DNA of 64,000 nt from Bolinopsis microptera (Eukaryota > Ctenophora > Tentaculata > Lobata > Bolinopsidae): assembly GCF_026151205.1 (NCBI RefSeq), contig NC_087074.1, positions 992,001-1,056,000 of the forward strand. The letters are read 5' to 3'. The first letter of the stretch is position 1; each line of letters begins with the position of its first letter. The notes below the pieces were generated by a model, which did no database searches, was not told where the DNA came from, and saw nothing but the letters and a program-made list of their open reading frames with translations. Position numbers and translations under genes: made by a program. Shown piece by piece: positions 43,988 to 57,189 of the stretch.

Positions 43988-45862
43988 ATTTTTATTTATT
44001 CAATTTTGAAAAATCGTGGACCTCAAAAAATCGTAAAAAAAAACGAGGTTCATCAAGATTTTCAAAATTGAATAAAAATGTTTAAAGGCTATCTCAAAAT
44101 TTTGGGCTTGAACGATCTTCTTTTAAAAGGTTACCCTAGAATATATCCAGAAAGTTTCAGGGTGATTGCTTCAAAAAATGTAGGAGAAGATAGATTTTTA
44201 GGAACTCGATTTCAGGAATTTGAGATTGAAAAATCGCTCGGCGCAATACAATTACACATAACGTATTGACCCTTAGAAGACCGGCGATAATTTCGGCTAG
44301 GAACAATATTTTTTCCATGGGAACCAAAAGCAGCTGGTAGATATCAATCCCTCTTACCAGAAACAACTATAAAGTCAATATGAGAGAATTTTGATGACGA
44401 CCTCCCCTAGCCCCTTAACAACTGTTTTCGGGGCCAAAATCAAAACGCCCTGTCGTCGTATGTATCACCATGTGTCGTCAACATGACCATGTACCTCGTA
44501 ACATATGTAATCGCCATGGCTACGACTTGGTATCCGTGCTGTGATGGTGAACGAATAAACACTACAGGACAGATCGAACGAAATACGCATCACACACAGA
44601 CAAAATACACGAGTGGACTACTTTGTACACACTGCTAGTTCAAAAACCCTCACTTGCCAGAGAGGATAGATAAACTGATCGGGGCTCATCTCACCTTTTG
44701 ACAGGATAGATTGTAGATTTGTTGGAGAATTTCAGGTATTTGGGATATTAATTTGATAGCTGAGTATATTTTTATTGGTCATGATTAAACTGCATAACTG
44801 TATGGTTAGGTTAACTAACCAGTTGTGTAGACTTTCTGCACATCCTGTGGGAGTTTTTTACATGTGACATCTCGTCACAAACTTATCATTTAACCTCACC
44901 ATTTTCAATGTTAAATATGATAGTGTATGTGGATGTAACAATACAAAAGACTGGATATGTTCATCATATTCTATAGTTAAAAGAATCTATTAAATACTAA
45001 AAGTATTAAAATATTATCATGAAAATATGAATTTAAGATTGCTTTTTCATGATAGAGTTTCAATCAACCAAATATAATAGCATAACAATAACCATAGAAA
45101 ACAATACAGGTAGTCAGTACTGAACACAGATTCTACACTTCTCCCCCCATTCGTTAAAAAGCGCTGTAATGGTAACAAATGTACAGGTCATATCCCTCAT
45201 CCTCTCCAAATAATATCTATATTATTTTATAACTTGTAATTATATTATCTTACCTATAGATAGGTTTTTAAAGCTAGACCTTGTGGTGGGGTATTTAAAA
45301 ACATGGTCCGTGTTTTAGTGTATTGCTACCTGGGGGGGGTGGTTGATAATAACACTGTTACTATGGTAACATAAAAGCCATGGCTTATTGTTCAAACCTT
45401 TTTAACACGTGACCAACGCAGCACACCCTGGTAACTATTGTTTACTCAACCTTAGCTACCCATCCGTGGCTAACGTTAAAAAAAAAAACCAATAAATTAA
45501 TAACCTCATAAACCATGATCAATCCCATCGGGACAAAAATTAAAACACCGAGGTTAGTGCATAAACGTGTAGTAGTTTAAAATCAAGAAATAAAATAAGA
45601 CAGGGTATATTTTAATAAACAGCTAACGGCTAGATTTACCACGTGATCTACTTTTTATTGTTTACACTTCCAGAGGAGTTGTTTACCCACCTCCCAGGGA
45701 AGTGTCTGTTTTACGTTTTAGTTTCGCGACCTGAGGTGTATTTCCCACCCAACTAGACACTCCCACTCACTTTCTGCTACTCTCCTGGATACTGGACCCT
45801 ACGCCCTCCACTTCCTCAACTCAGCACTCAATGACAACTACATCTCTACGAACTTGGTGGCG
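43646..45862. other. Region between satellite and signal-peptide exon
   Basis: It holds a short ORF ending at 43735 that starts inside the satellite, a poly-A run (43953-43984) followed by AT-rich sequence, and a GC-richer stretch near 44430-44580 with CATG-containing repeats. No domain recognised. Confidence 0.4.
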
Positions 45863-45956
45863 ATGAAGCGCACACTGATACTAATCCTCCTTGTCTCCCT
45901 CTCGTCTTCCTGGTGCAGTCTGAATATTTTTCGAAGAAGACGACGATACTGGTTGG
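45863..45956 (+). CDS. Candidate first exon: signal peptide
   Basis: ATG at 45863 opens MKRTLILILLVSLSSSWCSL, a textbook signal peptide: basic start, Leu/Ile/Val core, small residues before the likely cleavage near WCS. It is followed by NIFRRRRRYWL, whose Arg run could be a proprotein-convertase site. The frame runs into a donor (TTGG|GTAAAA) in phase 1. Upstream sequence is GC-richer and pyrimidine-rich, like a 5' UTR. The following exons are not identified; the right inverted arm begins 860 bases later. It may begin a second secreted-protein gene, perhaps related to the Ig/VWD gene, but that link is inference. Confidence 0.5.
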
Positions 45957-46813
45957 GTAAAATTAGGATGAGTAAGAGGATGTAGAGAGCGATGATAAAA
46001 GGATTGAAACTTTGAATGACGCAGCAATAAAATGCGAGAACAGAAGTGCAAGGATAATTTATCAGAAAAGTAGCAAGAAGATAAAAGGTTGGTGCGGAGA
46101 CTTGAAAAAAGGTTCTTCGATGAGATAGATGAGGGTCAAAGCAAAGAAAAGAAAATAGAGCGAAAGGAGTTTCTAAAGAGGGCTTGATAATGAAGTTTTG
46201 ATAAAGGAGAAAGACTTTAGTATATAATAATATGCCTAATCACACATCAGTTACCTACTGCATCATAGAGACACCAAAATCTACTCACCGTCACCTGCGG
46301 AGAGAAAAAGCCTTCCTGATGCGGGAATTTAAATTTTACTTTTCAAAATAATTAGATTATAATCAATTCTCCTCCCTCGATTTTTCAGTTTCTCTTTCAA
46401 TCAATGTAACTAAAACGTACAAATAATTATCGAAATTATTGATTCATCATCACAATATGAAATCAACTTCTGAGCCTCTGGCCAAAGCTAAATATCAGTG
46501 GATCGTGTATTAAAATTCAAAGTTACACATCCCATTCTAGTACCATGGAGAATCACCAATAAATTCTAAACTGTGTACGGCTGCTTTACCGTGGAACCTT
46601 GTTTTCGGTGTGGGGTTCGATTATGGGATAGATTTTGTGACGTTTTCTAAAAAGGAGCAAGATCTACCAGATTTTCCTTTAACGTTCTATAAAATACTAC
46701 TGACAATTGTTAAAGTACTTTCTGTCACAGTTTGTAAAACTTGAAGTACATTAAGTGGGGCCGGGGGGGTCTCTATCAAAATTCACTCGAAATCCGTTTT
46801 TATAGTTATTTAA
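45957..46813 (+). other. Probable intron after the signal-peptide exon
   Basis: AT-rich, purine-rich at first. No exon seen before the inverted arm starts at 46814. Confidence 0.4.
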
Positions 46814-48800
46814 TACTAACTTGATAAGCTTCAGAAATCCCAGGAGTCTATCCTACTTTACTTTCCTATAAAAGTATCTAACTATTCAGGTCAAGGTCAG
46901 ATCAATATCTGAGGAATTCTGAGGCAATATTGTTTAATATAACCTAAAACAATATCTGACAAAACGATTGTGAGCAAGAAAACCTTAAAACTGACACGTT
47001 GCAACTGCTACTGTCCTCGTCTGATCGCTGGATCAGAGGAGGGAGGTTAGCGATGTTGACAGATCCGATTTAGAGAGGATTTGTCAAAATACAAATATCT
47101 AGATTAGCATACTCATAGCTTACTACTAATACTCATACTCATAGCTTGACAGTAGTAGTTCGTGCTGCAATAATTAAGCTCTGCAACCGGAATTTGTATG
47201 GTTTCCGCACGTTTCTATTTATGTTATATCACCTAGAGTCACCCTATGCGATCTTAATTTTTGAATGAAAAGCTCATCAGTTTGTCACTATTTTAGCCTA
47301 TATAATACTGAACAACAGCAATTACTAATGGTGTGATGTAAGGACTACTTCAATTCTCAAAAAAGTGGAGTGTTGACCATTCCTTATTATTCCTACTCCG
47401 AAGAAGACCTTGCTTATAGGGTTAAAATATGCTAAATCGAAATTAATAAATTAGATAGGATATAATAGGATGCCAAATATTATAATGACATGTTGTTTAA
47501 CGAATAAGTAAAAGAATGCGAATTTAATACATACGAGAAAATATATCAAATAGTTTCATGACACCAGCAAGGAGGGTACGGAGAAGATTTACAATCCTCA
47601 AGTTATGTCAACTTAACGCTGGACAGAAAAATTTAAGATATGATGAAAAGTCGTATCATAAAGTCATAATATAAACTAGTCTACAGAAATAATACTCAGA
47701 GTTTAATGAGTGCATGATGGTAGAATTACATTTATTTATAGTTCTCTCCTCCATTCTGGTTATGTGTGAGGGCGGTTGCAATTATTGCAAAGTATCGACT
47801 AATGATAAGGTCAATTTTTACGGAAAAGTACACAAACATTGATATATAATGGCGCGATGAAACTACCGGACCACGATGTATGGGGACTTGCCACCCATGA
47901 CAACATTAAAATATATAGATTCTGTTACTACCCTGTTTTATGTACACTGAAGACCATATTACAATATTATCATTACTGTAATATTAGGAGGGAGGTTTGG
48001 TACACTTGTTACTAAGTAAACAGCTCCATCGTTTTCACAGTTTCACAGTTTCATTAGCATTGCTAATCCGATTGGGGCAAAGTTAAAAAAACATTAAGTT
48101 CAACTGAATAAGATTAGGGCAAACTGCCTGAAATGTGAAACTTAATCCCGATTTCAGACTCCCTAAGTAAACTTTTGATTGAACTCCCTCCGTGGGAAAA
48201 AGAACAATGTCGAAAGCATTCGTCCCTCAATTTCGTTAAGATCAAGGTATGGGCACCGTAAGAGCTTCAAATCTATAATTTCATGGTACTATTGCTAGAT
48301 TAACTGCATATTACCAGCTGCAGTAAAAAATAGTTCATTAAATCTCAAGCACAGACAACTGCAGTTAGATGACCGAACAAGCGAAGTCAACTGCAGTTAG
48401 ATAATAGAACGGAACAGAACCTGCATCAAAGTTCGACAGTGTAACATAATAATATATTACTGACCGAATCAAAATACAATAAAGTAGTACAATGAATATG
48501 ACAGAACAATGCCAAAACAGTGACGCCTGATTGCCGGAGATGTGACTTGGCAAGTGACGGGCAGTGCCATCGGACAAGTCACCGTAACAAATAATAAGGT
48601 GTTGTTCATATATATTATTACGTAATCACTTTTTGGAAAATTTATAACCCCTCCCCCTCCATAATCAGTTTTGCGCATAGCTATCGTGTTAAAATTACAC
48701 TAGCGTAATCATTTCTAAACGCCTCCCCTCCCCCTCAGTGATTACGTAATATGTGAAATTGTGAACGACGCTTTATTTGGTATTTAATCGCGGTGAGTAT
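46814..48800 (-). repeat. Right arm of large inverted duplication, inner part
   Basis: This is the reverse complement of 20931-22913, including the same 28-bp sub-element end near 47851 and the same small ORF near 48365-48577, and stops at the same point. It is followed directly by the short transposon copy at 48801. Confidence 0.9.
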
Positions 48801-50154
48801 ACCTTATCGGACCTTATTTGGACGGACATTAAATGAACGGACATAATTATGAACGGACATTAATATGAACGCTAGAAGGCACTCAAAACCATCAAAAATC
48901 CGAATTTTTTTCTTTTTTTCAATTTCAAACGTTTTTTTATTTCAGAAAATGATTTTTAAATCCATTTTTATACATTAAGTAAGAAAAGCAATCGTTAAAC
49001 AGTAAAAAATGTTGAAAGATGTGTACATGATCTATCAGTGTCTAATATCGCATATCATCTTCATCAAATGGGTTTTCGTGCATGAAACAGTTCAACGTTT
49101 AAAAATTAACTTTAAAAATTAACCAACGTTGGCCTATAAAACGTTTAAGAAATTTCCATTCACAATCTAAAATTAAATACAACGTTAAAACGCTGATCAA
49201 TTTTAAACGTTGCTCATATCAATTGGTTCATCTTTTTGGGCGTTCGTGTAATTTTTTATCCCAGTTTCAACGTCTTTTCAGTTTTCAGTTTCAACGAGGC
49301 AGCTAGAAACTTGATCTCTATTTCCAGACTTTCATAATGATCATTAGGCTCACAACAGCTGGAATAAAGTAAGTTAACCTCCTTTCTGGCTCACTTGTGG
49401 GCTGCTTTAGAAGGCTATACTATATATATATATTATATAACTGTCTAATTGAATAATTGGAAGAGAACTCCATCAGGCCTAGCTGAACCAAGCGGGGAGT
49501 TGATACACCTTTCACAAGCAAGAGCCACTTTGGTCTACTTGCTGTGAGGTGTCTCAGCTACGCCTACATGGGTTGGGGGTCCCCCCTTTTCTTTTTTTTT
49601 GGCTTTGCTGTTTGGTCTGCACTGATCACCATTATTTAGGACTCGACATGATTTAGTGTTTTACAGTGTGGGAGCTTGGGAGTAATTCTTAGAGGGAATA
49701 TCTTCGATCAGATTTGCAAGGGTTTTGCTTGACATTAGCGATTCATCAAGAGCGCTTTTTCCATGGGATTTATTTTCGTTGACTTACATGTTGCGTAGTC
49801 TGAACTCTGATATCATTGTGGTAATTTAATTTCCCGAAGCTGCAAGATTTTGCAGTTTTTTATTTCCGGGTGCAGATAATTATAAAGACTTAAAATAGAA
49901 TTAAAGTCGATGTACCAAGCGCTTAAGGGCCGTTGCAATCTATAAAAGTATAAATAAATTGTATAGTGGAGGCACTATTTACTCAATTTAGGACAGGCTC
50001 TGTTAACTTGGTGAGAAAAATCGCCATCAGGTCTAAATTCTTTTCTTTCTCAAGGGCTCAGGGTATCCGTATGGGTAATAAGATTTCAGTGATGCAGCTA
50101 GATTTCGAAATATACCTGGAACTTGTAATTCATAGACTGTGTATTTAACAATTA

Positions 50155-50185
50155 CCATATTAGGAACCGACCGGATATCCGGCAG
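50155..50185 (+). mobile_element. Fragment of hAT-like end (TAGGAACCGACC)
   Basis: TAGGAACCGACCGGATATCC here is nearly the same as the left end of the hAT-like element at 62579. No matching right end is visible inside this transposon, so it is a fragment. Confidence 0.5.
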
Positions 50186-50619
50186 AATATTTTTTTTTTA
50201 ACGGAGAAAAGCTGTTTCCAGAAAACATTTTCGGTCCGAGTCATTCTCGATACGTACCTCCCATATCGAGAGCTCCCGCTTCCGAGATCGTTTTGGAAAA
50301 GGGAGGCCTGCCAGCTGCCTTCCGTGATCACATTACAAGGGGAAGCCTCGAGTGCAAAATTGTGGAGAAAAGTGGTTACCAGAAAAACATTTTTTCAAAG
50401 AATTCAGAAAACCGAAAAGCCAACCTGCCCCTCCCCTCACCTCTAGCAGACCTCTAGACGGAGACCTAGTGTTGCTCTTTATCGCGTTTAACATTTCGAC
50501 CCAGTTTTGGCTCCGAGTAAAAACGAGCCAGTGATAAAATATGCTTACATGCGAATCAAGGAACTATTAATAATTAAATTGTGCCCTGAATCGGGAAAAA
50601 TTGACAACTGTGACGCTCA

Positions 50620-50919
50620 TTAATTGGTATTTGGTCTATCTAATGGCTCGGCATATTTTTGCAATAATTTACAACTTAAAGCATCAGTAATAGTAATACC
50701 CGCTTTTTGGAAACCTTTTTTTATCAAACTACCTCGGTCCTGCATTTCAGTGTAAACTTTTACAAGCCATTCGGCGTGAAATGGTTTTATCTTAGACAAC
50801 TTTAGGTTAACCTTAAAGTTAACATCACGTGGAGCTTTCCCAGCACTTATTTGTTTCATTACCTCCCCTGAGTATATTATATGAACTATAACAACGTCGG
50901 ACAATGTCCTTGGCAACAC
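50620..50919 (-). pseudogene. Transposase-like C-terminal fragment
   Basis: The 99-codon frame contains MKQISAGKAPRDVNFKVNL, then IKPFHAEWLVKVYTEMQDRG and SLIKKGFQKAGITITDAL. A conserved Trp followed by a helix and a G-F-x-x-A-G-I ending resembles the C-terminal text of DDE transposases of the pogo/Tigger style. The catalytic core is missing. It lies in the part present only in the short copy. It may be the family's own transposase remnant or another inserted element. Naming is by resemblance only. Confidence 0.45.
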
Positions 50920-51718
50920 GATTTACTTTGTATCACGTGGTGACCCCCACTGTCGCTTCACTATAGAGTTTCGACGGTACAGGGGGAGCCGCGCACTCGT
51001 GCGCGGCGGGTCATACAACGTATGACAAGATTTACCGAAGTATCTAGAGGCTGAAATATAAAACAAGTTAGTCATGTTGGCGGGGACTAGGCACTAGCTC
51101 ATGAACTATGTTGTTGAGTGCCATAATTTCGTTGACTTTTTCCGTCAAGCGACCCTTGAAAACATCATATATTAGAAAAGTTGTTAGTGCCTCCGGCAGA
51201 CCAAGGACTAGGAGAACCTTTTCGTCGTTAACATACGTAACGGCACTATGATGTTCTTGATAAAACTTATTGTTGTAGATTCATTTGCCCAATGTTTTTC
51301 GTTAAAAGAACCTCAAAGTCTTTCGGAAATGTATATTTAGGAAGAGATTGATTTGTTTTTCCCTTGCAGATCAACTGATGGGCAAAAAAATTTAGATCAA
51401 GATAGTGATCATGCCATAATGTGATATTTACAATTCAGATCGTTAAAATTTTATAATAACTTGTTTTTATTGATTCAACAATATAGTTTAGTCTAATGAT
51501 AGCTATTGAAATACACTAAAATTAAAAGTTGTCATATTCTGGACAAAAAGTTCGAAATGGAAAAATTTTTGAAAAAAATTCAACGGACATCAAGTTGATG
51601 TCCGTCCTTCAACTTGGACGGACATCAAATGAACGGACTTTATTTGAACGGACATTAAGATGAGCTCTAGGGCCTCCAGCGTTCAAGTAATGTCCGTTCA
51701 AATAAGGTCCGATAAGGT

Positions 51719-54700
51719 AGTAGTTCAAGTTGTACTGAAGCTAGCCTCAATCAATAAAGCTAAAATTCATTTACACTTTACAGTATCCCAGTCCAGTGAA
51801 TGTAAGAGGTTAAGTGACAATAAAGAATACAACAAAATGCAAAAAACGCTTGCTAAAATTGTAAGTGATTTACTTTAAAAGCGCCATTATATTAACAACA
51901 TAACCCCAACTGCAGTAAAAATACCTGCGGAATTTTTCACCTCAAGTGCGAATACCCTTTTCGACTTGTACAGTACCTTCTCAAATTGTACTTTCTAGCT
52001 GTTCGATATAAAGGATTTGAAGAAGAATAGCTCCAAACAAAACAAACGAGTCTAATTTATATGAAACTTCAAGATTCAGATTTCAATAAAATTTGACGAC
52101 AGGTATTTAAAAAACTGTCGCCTAATGAAATGGTAATGAGAGTGAAGCCACGAAGCAGCTTTACAGTCAAACTCTTAGGGTATCATCGAATTATCTTACC
52201 TCATAATTACATGAAACAACAATAAAATGTTATGTAATGACATAAATTGAATGACATAAATTGAATGACAAAAGTAACTGACCCATTGTTGGTTGTAACT
52301 AGTAGTCCAAAGGGATCAGAAGTTGTGAGCTCCCCTCACAGCCATGATCCCAGCCCTGTATTTTCTCGGCTCTCGACCTGATAAAGAGTGCCTTAGGTTA
52401 GGTGTAAATTGAAAGTGGTTTTCCTGGCCATGCTTTATTATATGGCGGGACTTTGACATATCATCCGACAATTACGATTTGTTGGAAATGATAACCTTTT
52501 TACAACCTGGCTACACTAGAAAATAACGATTATCTGAGAATACCTGATCTTCATTATTGGGAGCTCCTTCGACGGCTATCTGTGATGTCTACAGCATCAC
52601 AGGAAGCGGTTTATTCTACTTCATATATGGAAGATTCTAAATCACCATACTAGGCCACGTTTTAGAAACATTACAGTCATTCCATCTGCATGCAGAGTGC
52701 AGACACAGCTCAACAGCGAACTAGTCACTGTTTGGTAACGAATCTAAACATTGGTGACATTGGCTAAGGTATTGGCCCTGCTAGCAGACACTAGCTAGAT
52801 TGTGGGTCTCTTGAGACTGATCGAGTGCATGAGACTAATTAATGACAATGCTGCCTGCAGGTATATTCTATGAGTATTTCAAACAGGACGTGTGATAAAA
52901 TTAAAATAAAATATGTTCCAGGTCGCTGCACAATTACGAATAACTTCGAGATATAAACGTGTTTTTCAGACCCTACATATATACAGGGTCATATTATATT
53001 AGTTTGGTCGGTATCGTGGTCCGGTAGTTTCATTGTGTCCTAATATATAAATATATATATATACAGGTTCATATTAGTTTGGCCGGTATGTGATCGTTCT
53101 CATTTTATTACGGCCCTCTCTCTATATATCGTCATGTGGCACAACTCTAAAGCTGGCCAAGTGAATTGTTCCAACTAATTTCATGTCATATATCCTGGCC
53201 CTGGCCCTTGCATGCCTTTATGAGTTCTACTTTTAAGCAACCAATCGGAAACCACGTAATCTTTGGTCAGTCAATCAGCTTTGAGCAACAGATATACCAG
53301 GCCATGAAACAAATACTAAATAACAGAAGATGAAGTATAACAACATACATTTTATAGTTGCAAGGAGACGATCATCACAGTTGCAGCGTCGACTTTTATT
53401 ACAGTTGTGGTGACTTTTATTCTTCTTCTTCGTGACTTTTATTTTGTAGACGCCGCTCAAGGTAGGAAGTTGATATCTCAAAATGATAAGTATCTTTGAA
53501 CAAGACTGATCTGAATCAGTTTGTATTGAGGGTACTCCTCTACCAGACTATCCATTAGAGGTTATTCAGCAGTGGCCATTTTTCTGGGGCAGTTCGGTAA
53601 TCTGTCGGTTGATGCTCACACTTAACTGGTTAACCGACTAACTATGAACAAGTGATATTCACACTATTCACCATAGTTGGGCAGGGTTACCTCTATTTAT
53701 GCTTCTGAATACACTGAGTACCTAGACTGCATTTTCCTTGTGTGCTCGTAATAGCTGACATGTTGTTACCTCGACAAGAAGACATTGTTAACTCGGTCAA
53801 AGCATATTATCACCCATATCACTACTTGTTTGCTTCTGAAATACGAAAAGAAGCTCGTGTTTATTAGCTATAACTTGCTGCTTTATTTCATAACTTAGAG
53901 CTCAACGTTATCATCATGAATGGACAGTTTGTGGAGCAATTTATTCAAATTATACTTACCGAAATCTAAATTCTTATCGACCATCAGAAAAATTGTATCC
54001 GCTACACTAAAAGCTCGATATTGCTATCATTTGCAAGTAGTAATTGGACAATATCACAGTGAAAAATATGAGTTCATATATAGATATATCTGTCTCTGGA
54101 GTCTCGACTGTCATTACTTAGCCGTTCAAATGTTATTGATTTAATATTTCTTTCTAAATGAGACCAAGATGCGGTAGTTTCTTCATCACGGCATCCCCAG
54201 TGCGTCATAGAATGTGTCAAGTATTGACAGATAGGCCGCTTAAAGCAAGCTTAAAGCAAGGCCCAATATATTCCTTCTAGGGCGTTGTCGAACCTTCTTT
54301 TCAGAACTGAGAGTTCATCGTTTTCTGAAGTAACTTATTCTTCAAGTTACTTAGTAGAATCGTTGGTTTAGATTCCTTTAATCTTTTAATTAAGATGTAA
54401 TATTGATGTAATGTACTGCGAGCTGGTCTCAAGTCCAGACGCCATCATTTCATTTTCATAACAATAACCCTGTGTAGTTATTGACTACTGATAAGATGTT
54501 TAAAGTGGTTTTTATTGATCCCAGGACTTCACAGCTAAAAGAATATTTAGTGTTTTACATAACGAGTGATTTCTTGGGAAGTCAGGATTCTTTTATGCAT
54601 TATTTTTAGGTAACTCTGGATACATGACATAGGTCCCATACGTCACAGTGACAAGGATCAAGCTGGTTATCCCATTTCCAATAATGTGGTGGACTAATGT

Positions 54701-55933
54701 TTGCCAGACATTAGTCGTAACATACCTTCTTGAATATTCTTTAGCTGTATACTTATAGTTATAGTCCGATCGTTGGATAGCTAAATTTAGTTTCGTTGAA
54801 ATTTAGTTATTAAATTCTTCGTCTATAAAGCCAAAAAGTCCCTTTTAGCTGAATGGTACGTTGGCAATAAACTCCGCCTACCAATTCCCTTATCCAAAAG
54901 GTTTTATTTTTATTTTCTTGTTTGTATTTCACTTTTTCAGATTAACCAGCCTGCTATGTTTTTGTTTTTAATTTTATTGCCATTTAATAATAATTTACCG
55001 ATCTTTTCAGATCTTTAGGATGTTTATTGTTAACTACTTCAGATTTGTGTAAAGTTTGATAATAACAACCAGCCTGATAAAGGCTCTTGCTCACTTTACC
55101 AAATATCTGGATAGAAAAACATGACTAACCGCAGCCATTTCCTTTTCCTAAATGGCGCTGAAATGAAATGGTTCCTCCGCGGTAAATCGGGGTTTTACTG
55201 TATCTCGATAGTAAAACATGACTAATCGATTGCTGCAGAGTGCTACAAAGTGATACAGAGTGCTGCAGAGTGACACAGAGTGCTGCAGAGTATAGCTCTG
55301 TCAGACACGAATCTGAATGTTTGTAACATTAGTCTGTTGGAGCATAGTGACACAATGGCTATTGAGTCAAGTATTGAGTACACTAAAACATTTAGCTCAC
55401 AAGCTTGCAAGTACGACGTTCTGATCCTATTGCAAACAAGATATAGGTGTTTTCCCAAGAATGTTTCCAATGTTTGAGATGTATCAGAGGTGATGATGGG
55501 GTTATCCCCCCTCTCTCTCTCCCTGCCGTCAACCCTGCTCCAGCTCGTGACTCGAACACACGTACGATTGGGTTTTGTGAATCCTTTGATCTTTCCGTTG
55601 TGGTGGGGTTTGGGTCAGCTTGCAGTGTTCGTTGAAAATGAACTTTGTCGACACTTATACATTTTGGGTCTATTAAACTGATGGGGTAACCCTCACATTT
55701 TCTTGTGACAGTGGTGTGATTACATATACAATTGTATAAATCATGAATTTATTATTTAAGATGATCGCGGTAAGTGGTGCCGACATTGCGGCATTAGTGT
55801 TCATTTACCTTTGTACCAAGGACATGGACATTGGCAAAAATGCAGCTATTTACTTTTACCTGTTCGTACTTGTGGCCTTTATCCTCGTGGGAAATCCGAC
55901 CAAATACTCTTACCTTACGGATATTCAATCATA
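51719..55933 (-). repeat. Right arm of large inverted duplication, outer part
   Basis: This is the reverse complement of 20649-20930 and then 5640-9800. It shows the uninterrupted version of the site where the left arm carries the 10.8 kb transposon and of the site where it carries the 406-bp MITE. That makes both insertions younger than the duplication. Confidence 0.9.
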
Positions 55934-55934
55934 G
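55743..55934 (+). CDS. Small two-helix membrane ORF
   Basis: A 63-codon frame starts ATG AAT TTA. It has two hydrophobic segments, roughly residues 9-22 (GADIAALVFIYLC) and 34-50 (IYFYLFVLVAFILVG), joined by a short charged loop (TKDMDIGKN). I do not recognise the family. A strong donor-like GCG|GTAAGTGG lies 27 bases after the ATG in both arms, so the ATG part might instead be a separate exon. The frame stops at the end of the duplicated unit. It may be a real small membrane protein, an exon, or chance. Confidence 0.35.
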   Translation: MNLLFKMIAVSGADIAALVFIYLCTKDMDIGKNAAIYFYLFVLVAFILVGNPTKYSYLTDIQS

Positions 55935-57180
55935 TATCCGTTGAGCATGCTCTAAATTTCCCAAATTTATTTTCAGAAATACGTTTCGCCCCGAAATAAT
56001 TGTTGCCTCATTCAGATTCTATTATCATTTTATAACTATAACAGGAGTATTGAGAACAACTGTTGTTTACAGATGAGCTGATGAGCCAAGAAACGCTTCA
56101 ATAAAAACAGTTGTTTACGTCTGGAACACGAACTAAATACCGGCATATCTAAACTTGATCCCCGTCAATATTTTCAATTATTTTTCCCGACTAGTTTTTC
56201 ATCAAGTACCATGCTTCAATAAAGATACCGGCTTTTATTTCGGTCACACGTGACTCTACAGAAGAAACAATACATGCGAAATATTGTCATTGACGTTCTG
56301 TTTCGAGTCAATGTGTGCTAGTCATGTATACGTCAGCTCGTTTCTAGCTTGTTCCAGACATCCCACGACATATTTTCTTATCTAATCAGCTTTTCTTATC
56401 AGCGAAAAGCAATAAAATTTATCTGAATAGTAAACCTTGAGATCAGATGAATCTTGTAAGGTGTTGTACTTCTCAATATAGTGATTGAAAAATTTGTCAA
56501 CAAACCTCACCCTGATAACGTTACTATATTCACTTCTCTTTTGCGTCGTGTCCTTTATATTACGTTACCCCGGCAACGAAAAGCTCCAAATCGTAATAGA
56601 ATATATATTTCTCTCCGGGAATTATATCCCCGAAAAGTCGTGAACACTGAGAGCTGATAATTTGCAGATTTTTCCCGCAAGGAACCGAAGGTATTATGAG
56701 CACAAATTGCGAGTCACCTCAGACTGGCTGGCGGAAAGTTTCAAAACAAAATAAATAACAGTTGCGCACTATATATTACAGTATGATGCGCGTATCACAT
56801 TACACATTCTTTCATTCAGAAACCGGAGAAAATTATAACAAATAACACCTTGGATTAGTTTCGTGCCGCGCTATCCCTCCGCTAAAGCGTCACGATTTAT
56901 CGCGCGTAGCACTCAACAGCCAAGGTATTATTCTATTTTATTTATAGTATATATATTAAGCTAAATCACTATAAATATCTCCGGGATTTCGACGCGGGAT
57001 CATATTATCACTCAGCCCGGCCCGCTGTTAGATAAACATCTCAAGGTGATATCATCCCGCCCCGGAAATTTGTATAAACCCGGCCCGCTTTTAAGTCGTA
57101 ACTGATGTTTATCATTCAATTCTCCGACTTACAATAATCAATGATACTGCTGATTAGAACTCGATAATAGTAGAACAGTT
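55934..57180. other. Right flank of the inverted arm, no gene recognised
   Basis: AT-rich at first, with GC-richer patches near 56980-57080 containing GGGATCATATTATCAC, ATCATCCCGCC and CCCGGCCCGC. These resemble words of the hairpin unit further right. Confidence 0.4.
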
Positions 57181-57189
57181 AGACGCGCG

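Larger units (their letters stand above)
48801..51718 (+). mobile_element. 2.9-kb TIR DNA transposon, internally deleted copy
   Basis: Same family and orientation as 9801-20648. Its ends are ACCTTATCGGACC and its complement, with GGACGGACAT subterminal repeats at both ends. The first ~935 bp match the long copy to about 10735. At 49735 it jumps to sequence equivalent to 19305, so about 8.5 kb is missing relative to the long copy. It also has ~940 bp (49960-50900) absent from the long copy, carrying a transposase-like frame. The left arm shows the uninterrupted site (GAGTATAGTTCAAG). A clean target duplication is not visible; AGTA occurs at both sides. Confidence 0.8.
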
